Shown here piece by piece: positions 15,772-23,229 of a stretch of DNA of 64,000 bases. Below the pieces are notes generated by a model, which did not search any database, had not been told where the DNA came from, and saw only the letters and a program-made list of their open reading frames with translations. Position 1 is the stretch's first letter, and every line of letters starts with the position of its first letter. Source of the DNA: CAYPHY01 sp964410625 (GTDB lineage: Bacteria > Chloroflexota > Anaerolineae > Promineifilales > Promineifilaceae); contig CAYPHY010000001.1 in NCBI GenBank assembly GCA_964410625.1, forward strand, positions 235,004-299,003. Direction: 5' to 3'. A program made the translations under genes and the position numbers.

Positions 15772-18700
15772 ATGAGCGATGACTTTATTTTTCGTGGGTC
15801 GGTCGTCGAACTTGACCCGGAACTGAAACGACTGCTCGATCTGGAAGACGAGCGTCAGGCTTCCACTATTATTTTAATTGCTTCCGAGAGCGAAGCCCCG
15901 GAAGCAGTCAATGAGGCACTTGGCAGCCGCTTTAGCAACATCTACGCCGAAGGGTATCCGCGCGAGGAGAGTCGCCAACAAACGGAAGGGGAGATTCTCG
16001 ATGTCGCGGCCGAACTGGCCCACTACCGCCGCTATAGCGACCCGCGCTATTACAAGGGGGTGGAGTATGCCGACCTGCTGGAAGCGCTGGCCCGGCGGCG
16101 TGCGGCCGAACTCTTTGCCGCCAACGGTATCAGCCCCGACAATCTTTTCGTCAACGTCCAACCGTTGAGCGGCGGCCCGGCCAACAGCGCGGTCTATACC
16201 GCCTTGTTGCAACCCGGTGACACGATCATGGGGCTGAATCTCAACGACGGCGGCCATCTTTCGCATGGGGCGACGGTCAACCGTTCTGGCAAGGTTTACC
16301 ACAGTGTCCCCTACTTTGTGGATGTTGAGAGCGAAGCGCTGGACTATGACGCCATTGAACGGCAGGCGTTGGAGGTGAAGCCGCAAATCATCGTTGCCGG
16401 ATATTCCGCCTATCCGCTGATTGTCGATTGGCAGCGTTTTCGCCAGATCGCTGATCAGGTGGGGGCTTATCTATTGGCCGACATTGCCCACATCTCTGGC
16501 CTGGTGGCGGCCGGGGTCCACCCTAGCCCGATTGGTATCGCCGATGTGGTGATGACGACGACGCACAAAAGTCTCTGCGGGCCACGCGGGGCGATGCTCA
16601 TGACCCACAAGCGGGACATCGCGCGTAAGCTCGACCGCGCTGTTTTCCCTGGCGAACAGGGCGGCCCTCACCTCAATACAATTGCCGCGCTTGCCGTTGC
16701 TCTCAAGCTGGCACAGTCGGAGCAGTTCAAAGCGCTCCAGCGGCGCATCGTAGAGAATGTCTCCCGCTTGGCGGCGCAACTCCAGGCACATGGCCTGCGG
16801 GTCGTAGGGGGTGGTTCGCAAAATCACCTGCTGATGGTTGACACCAAAAGCGCCAATCAGACAAACGGCGTCCATCTTACCGGCGATATGGCGGCGCGGA
16901 TCCTCGATCTGGCCGGGATTGTGGTCAACCGCAACACCATCCCTGGCGACAAGGGTGCGCTTTCACCAACGGGCATCCGCATCGGCACGGTGTGGATCAG
17001 CCAGCTTGGTTTTGGCGCGGCCGAAGTTGACCAACTCGCCGCAGCCATTGCCACCGTCCTCAAGGGGTGTACCCCCTTTGCCTATACTGGCCCTGGCGAA
17101 AAGCAGCAACTACGCGCCAAGGTGGATTACGGGGCGTTGCAGGCGGCCCGCGAGATCGTGCGCCAGTTGCGCGGCCGCGACCGGCAAAGCAGCAACAGCC
17201 TGGCGTTGACCATTCGCGGCGCAGAAGCGGCCACTTTCTTAAACTATGCCTTGACCAGCGACGTGTTGGGCTTGGGCGATGGCGACTCACAACCAACCCA
17301 CGTTTTTGGGCCTGACCTTGATCAGGCAGGAACGCTGACCCGCCTGGCGGCCGACCACTTTCATCTGCGTCTGGGCGACAGCGCGGCCGCCCAACAAGTA
17401 GCCGACTGGTTCCAGGCGTTGTCCGATGGGTATGTGGAGTTTGGCGATCTCTACGCCAAGCTGCCTGGCCCGGTCGTCGTTGAGCCTGCCCCTGCGCGGC
17501 TGGAGGATGTGGCCGAGGCGATTGGTGCGGCCGTCTCCGGCGCAGCACAAGATCTACTGACGACGCTACGCCGGGCGATTGATAACGCTACAGTGGATGA
17601 AGCTGAAGATTCGGAAGCGTTCGCTGACGCCAAGCCCTTCTTTATCGGCCAGGAGCGGCGGCCGTCGCCCAATGAGGCGTTGCCCGCTTTCTCCTGGGAA
17701 GAACCGGCCGATCCGCCGTTGCTGCGTACCAATTTGTATGACACCCACAAGGGGATGGGGGCGAAGCTGATCCCCTTTGCCGGGTATGAGATGCCAGTCT
17801 GGTATACGTCGGTGAGCGAGGAACATGCGGCCGTGCGGGAAACGGCGGGGCTGTTTGATGTCTCCCACATGGGTGTCTTTGAGGCCAGTGGCCCTTATGC
17901 GGCCGAATTTATCAACACTGTCACCACCAATGACGTAACGACATTGGCAATCGGGCGATCGCAGTACACCTATTTTCTGTTTCCTGACGGCCGTATTGTG
18001 GATGATCTGATGGTCTACCGGCGCGGTGATGATCAGTACATGCTGGTGGTCAACGCCTCCAACAATGACAAAAATTGGGCGTGGTTGAATGGGGTCAACG
18101 AGGGGCGGGTATTGATTGACCCGCAACGGCCGTTTGCGCGGATATTGCATCCCACAACCCTGCGCGATCTGCGTGATCCACAGCATGGGGCGGATTGCCG
18201 CGTAGACATCGCCCTCCAGGGGCCACGCGCCACCGACATCTTGCTGGCCTTAGGGGCTGATCCGGCATTGGCGAAACGGATTAAAGCGTTGCCCTGGGCC
18301 GGATTGACTGAAGGCAAGGTTGGCGACTTTGAGATGATCATCTCGCGCACCGGCTATACAGGGGAACGTGTGGCCTATGAGCTGTTTGTCCATCCTGACC
18401 AGACGCCGCAATTGTGGCAGGCGTTGTTGCGCGTGGGTGAAGCGTATGGTCTGAAGCCGTGTGGTTTGGCCGCCCGTGATAGCACGCGCACCGAAGCGGG
18501 CTTGCCGCTTTATGGTCACGAATTGGCGGGAGACCAGGATTTGAACCCGGCGGAAGCGGGCTTTGGCAGTTTTGTGAAGACGTGGAAGCCGTTCTTTATC
18601 GGCCGCGCTGCCTTCCTGGAGAAAGAGAAAGGACGCGACCGCACCATTGTGCGCTTCCGCATGAACGACAAAGCGGTGCGCCGCCCGGAGACAGGGGATC

Positions 18701-18951
18701 CAGTACTGGACCGGCGCGGCAAGGTGGTTGGCCTTGTCACCAGTTGCGCTATTGATAGTGAAGGGTACTTGCTGGGGCAGGCTATCGTGCCACTGAGCTT
18801 CAGCGAACCGGGGACGCCGCTGGCGATTTATCAGCTTGGTGGGGGGAAACGGCCGTTGGCGGCGGCGGGGAAGATCGCGGTGGGCGGCCGTTTGCCCATG
18901 CCCGACAGCGCCACCGTCTTGAGTCGCTTTCCAAGTCGAAAGAAGAAGTGA
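15772..18951 (+). CDS. Fused serine hydroxymethyltransferase - glycine cleavage T protein
   Basis: This 1059-aa protein joins two one-carbon enzymes. Residues about 1-470 are a long-form SHMT: the PLP lysine is Lys266 in MTTTHKSLCGPRG, and an insert (about 64-90) sits before YYKGVEYAD as in long SHMTs. Residues about 470-645 form a linker region with no recognised motif. Residues about 648-1059 are aminomethyltransferase GcvT, starting LRTNLYDTHKGMGAKLIPFAG, with the tetrahydrofolate-site Asp in GRIVDDLMVYRRG and the C-terminal GRAAFLEKEKG. SHMT interconverts serine and glycine; GcvT takes the aminomethyl group from lipoylated H protein to make methylene-tetrahydrofolate. No gcvH or gcvP is in the window. 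There is no stop or frameshift between halves. Confidence 0.93.
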   Translation: MSDDFIFRGSVVELDPELKRLLDLEDERQASTIILIASESEAPEAVNEALGSRFSNIYAEGYPREESRQQTEGEILDVAAELAHYRRYSDPRYYKGVEYADLLEALARRRAAELFAANGISPDNLFVNVQPLSGGPANSAVYTALLQPGDTIMGLNLNDGGHLSHGATVNRSGKVYHSVPYFVDVESEALDYDAIERQALEVKPQIIVAGYSAYPLIVDWQRFRQIADQVGAYLLADIAHISGLVAAGVHPSPIGIADVVMTTTHKSLCGPRGAMLMTHKRDIARKLDRAVFPGEQGGPHLNTIAALAVALKLAQSEQFKALQRRIVENVSRLAAQLQAHGLRVVGGGSQNHLLMVDTKSANQTNGVHLTGDMAARILDLAGIVVNRNTIPGDKGALSPTGIRIGTVWISQLGFGAAEVDQLAAAIATVLKGCTPFAYTGPGEKQQLRAKVDYGALQAAREIVRQLRGRDRQSSNSLALTIRGAEAATFLNYALTSDVLGLGDGDSQPTHVFGPDLDQAGTLTRLAADHFHLRLGDSAAAQQVADWFQALSDGYVEFGDLYAKLPGPVVVEPAPARLEDVAEAIGAAVSGAAQDLLTTLRRAIDNATVDEAEDSEAFADAKPFFIGQERRPSPNEALPAFSWEEPADPPLLRTNLYDTHKGMGAKLIPFAGYEMPVWYTSVSEEHAAVRETAGLFDVSHMGVFEASGPYAAEFINTVTTNDVTTLAIGRSQYTYFLFPDGRIVDDLMVYRRGDDQYMLVVNASNNDKNWAWLNGVNEGRVLIDPQRPFARILHPTTLRDLRDPQHGADCRVDIALQGPRATDILLALGADPALAKRIKALPWAGLTEGKVGDFEMIISRTGYTGERVAYELFVHPDQTPQLWQALLRVGEAYGLKPCGLAARDSTRTEAGLPLYGHELAGDQDLNPAEAGFGSFVKTWKPFFIGRAAFLEKEKGRDRTIVRFRMNDKAVRRPETGDPVLDRRGKVVGLVTSCAIDSEGYLLGQAIVPLSFSEPGTPLAIYQLGGGKRPLAAAGKIAVGGRLPMPDSATVLSRFPSRKKK

Positions 18952-18982
18952 TTGGGGGGGCCTAATTGAGATGAGCTAAATA

Positions 18983-19060
18983 TTTAACGCAGAGTCGCGG
19001 AGGTGCAGAGACACAGAGGCGCTATTCAGTTGTCTCTGCGTCTTTGCGACTCTGCGTTTT
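18983..19060. repeat. Family D inverted repeat (AACGCAGAG...CTCTGCGTT)
   Basis: TTTAACGCAGAGTCGCGGAGG pairs with TCTTTGCGACTCTGCGTTTT across the 3' ends of two convergent genes. It overlaps the last codons of the HicB-like gene. A sister copy is at 54679-54754. Confidence 0.8.
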
Positions 19061-19244
19061 GAATGGTGCTTTCGACTCCATCTGCCACCACTTCAGATAC
19101 AACTCGGCGAATCCCTTGCAATGCCTCCTTCGGCGTTTCGGCCAGCCAACTCAGGCTCGGAAACTCCGCGCAAAGGCCCACATATTCCGCGTCTTCTTCA
19201 GACCAGGTTACGCGATAAGTGTAGCGATCATTTTCCAGAACCAT
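19026..19244 (-). CDS. HicB-like antitoxin, shortened
   Basis: The 72-aa product has the HicB N-terminal fold (YTYRVTWSEEDAEYVGLCAEFPSLSWLAETPKEAL...IRRVV), which resembles an inactive RNase H. HicB antitoxins usually add a C-terminal DNA-binding domain; here the C-terminus (TIQNAESQRRRDN) is read from a family D repeat, so that domain is absent. No HicA toxin is adjacent. The ATG at 19244 is preferred because it precedes the first conserved strand; a longer frame starts at 19283. Confidence 0.6.
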   Translation of the reverse strand: MVLENDRYTYRVTWSEEDAEYVGLCAEFPSLSWLAETPKEALQGIRRVVSEVVADGVESTIQNAESQRRRDN

Positions 19245-19301
19245 ACAAGGGTATAGTATCATTATTGCGACTAAAATCAACATGGATAAGGTGAGTTTAC
19301 G

Positions 19302-19604
19302 ATGTCGGCTGATAGCATGTTAATTTCAGATGAATTTTCTATCCGAATACGCCAGCGGGGACAATTGACGCTTCCTAAAAAAGTTCGTGATGCGCTATCA
19401 ATTGAAGCGGGCGACGTACTAACACTTCTCCAGATTGGCGAAGCCATCATGCTCTCGCCTAGACCCTTTCGGGGCGTGGAGCTAGGAGATAAATTTATAG
19501 AATTGATGGCGGAAGAAGGCGTTACGCTGGCTGAATTGTTAGAGGACCTTCCAAAAATCCGTGAAGAAATTTACCACGAAAAGTATGAGAGCAAGGCAGC
19601 TTAA
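19302..19604 (+). CDS. AbrB/MazE-type SpoVT DNA-binding protein
   Basis: The 100-aa protein carries an AbrB-fold swapped-hairpin domain (about 11-55): SIRIRQRGQLTLPKKVRDALSIEAGDVLTLLQIG. Such proteins act as antitoxins or transition-state regulators. The remaining half is an acidic helix. It is divergent from the HicB-like gene and convergent with the Nudix gene; no toxin gene follows. Confidence 0.75.
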   Translation: MSADSMLISDEFSIRIRQRGQLTLPKKVRDALSIEAGDVLTLLQIGEAIMLSPRPFRGVELGDKFIELMAEEGVTLAELLEDLPKIREEIYHEKYESKAA

Positions 19605-19614
19605 CGAGTAATGT

Positions 19615-20145
19615 CTATTCAACGCTGCGGCTATTTTCGTCCGGCTGATGACAGAAGTAGCGTACTAGCTCCTCGACGGAGGACTGGTTGGCCGCGATAA
19701 ATGCCCGCGCTTCCCGGTAGCTGACGTTGGGTAACGGCCAGCGTGCATCTTGCGTTCTGGCAACGGCCTGTGTTTCCTGAAGAGCATCGAAAATCCGTTC
19801 GCGATGCCACCAGAGCAGGTTGTCAGGCAAGGCATCGAGAGCAAAGTAGGAAACGGCCGTTGCCTCGCCGTCTTGAGGTTGTAAGCTGCCGCCAACTGGC
19901 CTGCCCATGAAGACAACTTCATGATTACCACCATCGCGCCAATGCGGCCGTGAATAGACGCCGACAACCCGCATGATAGCAACTTCGATACCGGTTTCTT
20001 CCTGAGTTTCTCGCGCGGCCGCTTCCATCAACGATTCACCCGCCTCAATCGCCCCACCCGGCAAACACCACACCGGCAAATCATCGCGTAAGGTTAGCAA
20101 GACATGGTTATCTTGAAGAACGACTGCATTTACACCAAGCTCCAT
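19615..20145 (-). CDS. Nudix hydrolase
   Basis: The 176-aa protein has a full Nudix box, GAIEAGESLMEAAARETQEE followed by TGIEV, which binds Mg and hydrolyses nucleoside diphosphates linked to another group. The start at 20145 (MELGVNAVVLQ) begins the beta-sheet core. The C-terminal 50 residues are an unassigned helical tail. The gene sits just downstream of the ftsH terminator on the same strand, so it likely has its own promoter. The substrate cannot be told. Confidence 0.85.
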   Translation of the reverse strand: MELGVNAVVLQDNHVLLTLRDDLPVWCLPGGAIEAGESLMEAAARETQEETGIEVAIMRVVGVYSRPHWRDGGNHEVVFMGRPVGGSLQPQDGEATAVSYFALDALPDNLLWWHRERIFDALQETQAVARTQDARWPLPNVSYREARAFIAANQSSVEELVRYFCHQPDENSRSVE

Positions 20146-20184
20146 AGCGGAGTTATGCTCCTGGTCTGTTCGATGTACGATAAA

Positions 20185-20227
20185 TAAAAAAAAGCGTCCA
20201 TCCTTTATAGCCCAGGACGGACGCTTT
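20185..20227 (-). terminator. Rho-independent terminator of ftsH
   Basis: On the minus strand AAAGCGTCC and GGACGCTTT form a stem, followed by a run of eight T. It lies 30 bp 3' of the ftsH stop. Confidence 0.85.
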
Positions 20228-20255
20228 CGCACAAACTCGTGCTTTATTTGTCTAC

Positions 20256-22232
20256 TTAAAACGCAGCATCGGCCGGTTTGGGATTGCCGCGGATGCCTTT
20301 CTTGGGGTCGTGGGAAGCCCCGGCGTCAACGATGACGCCCTGCGGCCGTTCTGGTGGGGTGGGCTGCTCAACAATTAGTTCCTCGCCGCCTTCCTGTTCG
20401 TTCATCAGCTTTTCAAATGCTGTGCGGTCGAGTGTTTCCACCTCTTTCAACATGTCGGCCAGTTTGATCACCTTTTGCCGGTTCTCGGTGAGAATTGTGG
20501 TGGCCCGCTGGTAATTTTCTTCCAGGATACGGCGCACTTCGACATCAATGTCTCGGGCAGCTTCCTCGCTATAGTCACGGCCGCTCAACCCCCAGCCAAA
20601 TTCACGGCCGACAAAGGGGCTGCTATTGCCGCTGCCATAGGTCGGCAGACCGAGGCGTTCGGACATGCCAAATTCCATGACCATCATCCGTGCCCAGCGG
20701 GTTGCTTGTTGCAAGTCGCTGGAAGCGCCGGTGGTGATGCGCCCAAAGAAGATCTCTTCGGAGGCACGGCCACCCAGGGCCATAGCAATGCTGTCCTCGA
20801 AGTGTTCGCGGCTGTGGGTCGAACGATCTTCGGGGAGTGGCATTACATAGCCACCAGCCCGGCCGCGTGGGACGATGGTGATCTTTTGGATCGGGTCGGT
20901 ATTGGGTAGGAAGAAGCTGACAACGGCGTGACCGGCCTCGTGATAGGCGACGGTCTCTTTATCTTCCGCGCTCATTACACGGCTCTTGCGCTCTGGCCCC
21001 ATCACCACGCGATCGAAAGCATCTTGAAATTCAAGATTGCTGATGGTGCGCCGGTTGCGACGGGCAGCGAAGATGGCCGCTTCGTTGATCAAGTTTTCCA
21101 GGTCGGCCCCGGAAAAGCCAGCCGTCAGGCGTGCCATATCTTTCAGGCTAACTTCACTGGCAATGGGCTTGCCCCGCGCATGGACCTGGAGGATCTTCTC
21201 GCGGCCGCCGACATCGGGCAAATCAACAAAGACCTTACGGTCGAAACGGCCGGGGCGCAACAGCGCCGGGTCGAGGATATCGGCGCGGTTGGTCGCGGCG
21301 ATGACAATCACATTGGTGTCGTTGTCAAAGCCGTCCATCTCGACCAGGATTTGGTTCAAGGTCTGCTCGCGCTCATCATGACCACCCCCCAGGCCAGCGC
21401 CACGCTGGCGGCCGACGGCATCAATTTCGTCTACGAAAACGATGGAGGGAGCGCTTTGTTTGGCTTTCTCAAAGAGGTCGCGGACACGGCTTGCCCCCAC
21501 ACCGACGAACATTTCCACAAACTCGGAACCGGAAATGTGGAAGAATGGCACCCCGGCTTCACCGGCCACCGCACGAGCGAGTAGCGTCTTGCCCGTGCCA
21601 GGAGGGCCAACCATCAACACCCCCTTGGGGATGCGCGCGCCGACCTGGACAAATTTCTCAGGTTCGCGCAGGAATTGCACAACCTCAGAGAGGTCAAGCT
21701 TGGCCTCGTCCACGCCGGCTACGTCATCAAAGGTGACCGTCGGCCGGTTGGCGTCGGTCAGGTTTTTGGCGCGGCTGCGGCCGAAGCCGAAGATGTTGTT
21801 GTTGCCGCCACCTTGCATCTGGCGGAAGCCACGGGTGAATATCCAGAGGAGTAACAGCACCGGCCCAACCGCCAGGAGGATGCTGAAGAGGTTATTCCAA
21901 ATTGACTGGTCACGAACGGTTAATACATCGTTCAGGTCTTCCGCCGTAACGCCATAGTATTCAAAAGTCTCAATCAGGCCATCGCTGGTTGGTTTGGTTA
22001 CCCCAAATGTTTGACCGTTATGTAGAGTCACTTGCAGGCGGTCGCCCACAGCGACTAACTCATCAACCTGCCCTTCTTGTATATAGGTCGCCAGCTCTTG
22101 CAGCCCAATTTGCTCCGGGCCGCTGAAACGGCCGCTTAACCACAATTGAAGCCCCAGGATGACGGCGAAGATGGTTAAAATCCAGACCCAGGTTGGAATT
22201 GCCGGGCGGTTATCGTTTGAATTGTCGTCCAT
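20256..22232 (-). CDS. ftsH: ATP-dependent zinc metalloprotease FtsH
   Basis: The 658-aa membrane protease degrades misassembled membrane proteins and regulatory proteins. It has two transmembrane segments (about 13-33 and 112-132), an AAA module with Walker A GPPGTGKT (209-216) and Walker B IVFVDEIDA, the second-region-of-homology arginines (RPGRFDRK), and the zinc site HEAGH (431-435). Length and order are typical. The extracytoplasmic loop between the helices is about 80 residues. The gene is single and ends at a terminator; on its own strand the upstream region has a TATAAT at 22295-22290, without a clear -35. Confidence 0.97.
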   Translation of the reverse strand: MDDNSNDNRPAIPTWVWILTIFAVILGLQLWLSGRFSGPEQIGLQELATYIQEGQVDELVAVGDRLQVTLHNGQTFGVTKPTSDGLIETFEYYGVTAEDLNDVLTVRDQSIWNNLFSILLAVGPVLLLLWIFTRGFRQMQGGGNNNIFGFGRSRAKNLTDANRPTVTFDDVAGVDEAKLDLSEVVQFLREPEKFVQVGARIPKGVLMVGPPGTGKTLLARAVAGEAGVPFFHISGSEFVEMFVGVGASRVRDLFEKAKQSAPSIVFVDEIDAVGRQRGAGLGGGHDEREQTLNQILVEMDGFDNDTNVIVIAATNRADILDPALLRPGRFDRKVFVDLPDVGGREKILQVHARGKPIASEVSLKDMARLTAGFSGADLENLINEAAIFAARRNRRTISNLEFQDAFDRVVMGPERKSRVMSAEDKETVAYHEAGHAVVSFFLPNTDPIQKITIVPRGRAGGYVMPLPEDRSTHSREHFEDSIAMALGGRASEEIFFGRITTGASSDLQQATRWARMMVMEFGMSERLGLPTYGSGNSSPFVGREFGWGLSGRDYSEEAARDIDVEVRRILEENYQRATTILTENRQKVIKLADMLKEVETLDRTAFEKLMNEQEGGEELIVEQPTPPERPQGVIVDAGASHDPKKGIRGNPKPADAAF

Positions 22233-22633
22233 AATTTACCGTACTTGGTTACTCAAGTTACCCATTTGTCAGCTATACTGAATACGCGGATTATACAACG
22301 GCCGCGCCTTGCCTCGCTATAAAGTTAACAACATTGTATTGGATTCGCATAAGTGAATGGTTACAGTTTCATTAACTACTAACCCTCGCGAGTCCACTTA
22401 AATAGAAAACGGGTTTCTTGCTGTCTCACGAAAGGAAACAAGCACGCTTGTAGAAACCGCTTTCTCATAATTCATTGTACGACTTATATGCTTGCGATTC
22501 AACTGTCGAAATGGATGATCTATTCTAATTATCATAAAATATGCACCGGATATAGGAGCCAGGATATAGCCGGTAGAGAGCTATCGGGATAGTGGTTTCA
22601 TTTAGCGAGTTGGAGGAGGTTTAAGCAAGAACG
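22233..22633. promoter_or_regulatory. Divergent intergenic region, ftsH / gutA-like IIA
   Basis: This 401-bp gap must hold the promoters of both divergent genes. It contains a minus-strand TATAAT (22290-22295) about 60 bp before ftsH, a decayed family B repeat pair (22403-22466), and an AT-rich stretch at 22500-22550. A strong GGAGGAGG (22612-22619) precedes the IIA start by 14 bases. I see no gene in it. Confidence 0.5.
22403..22466. repeat. Family B repeat pair, decayed
   Basis: TAGAAAACGGGTTTCTT and TAGAAACCGCTTTCTCA face each other with point differences from the family B consensus. Confidence 0.7.
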
Positions 22634-23011
22634 ATGGTAAAGTTTGAAGGTCAGGTTACGGCCGTTGGGCCACACGTCCCTGAATTTATCGCCAGTAAGA
22701 TGTTGGTCCTCTTCGGAGAAGATGCACCGGCAGAGTTGGCGGAGTTTTCGGTGTTGCATAACGGCCGGGCAGTCGCGCCACTTTTAGAAGGTGACACCTT
22801 TGCGATTGGCATGAATCGTTATCGCATTCTAGCCGTTGGATTGATCGCCAATGATAATCTAACCACTTTGGGCCATGTCGTGTTGAAGTTTAATGGCCTG
22901 CTGGAGCCAGAAATGCCCGGCGACATTTGCCTGGAAGCTCGCGAACTTTTGTCGGTTGAACCAGGAATGGTGCTTCGGGTTGAAGGAGAGGGCTTGGATA
23001 AATTAGTATAG
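22634..23011 (+). CDS. Orphan PTS IIA component, glucitol/sorbitol (GutA) family
   Basis: The 125-aa protein matches the single-domain IIA-Gut family over its length: VTAVGPHVPEFIASKMLVLF, DAPAELAEFSVLH, IGMNRYRILAVG and LGHVVLKFNG. In a PTS this domain takes phosphate from HPr on a His and passes it to IIB. There are no IIB or IIC genes nearby, so it is unlikely to support sorbitol uptake. It sits upstream of a dhaR-like regulator and in the same neighbourhood as a DhaM-HPr-EI fusion, so a regulatory role as a phosphate reporter is plausible (inference). Confidence 0.8.
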   Translation: MVKFEGQVTAVGPHVPEFIASKMLVLFGEDAPAELAEFSVLHNGRAVAPLLEGDTFAIGMNRYRILAVGLIANDNLTTLGHVVLKFNGLLEPEMPGDICLEARELLSVEPGMVLRVEGEGLDKLV

Positions 23012-23229
23012 CGGAATGATGCGGCTTACCAGATAGAGTCTTTAATTTGCTTTTTGATATTGCTTTCATCATCCACTCCAGGCGAGCTGTGGCTGCTATG
23101 GCTATGGTCGTGACCATGGTCATAACTATGACTGTATTATATCCTGGATGAGAGTGCTCAATCAATAGACAATATACGCTCTTACCAAGACAATGTTGAC
23201 AAATACAGTAAGCCACCTAATATCGTCTT

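Noticed and set aside
20928..21584. 218-aa plus-strand frame
   Set aside because: Antisense shadow of ftsH; no family pattern.
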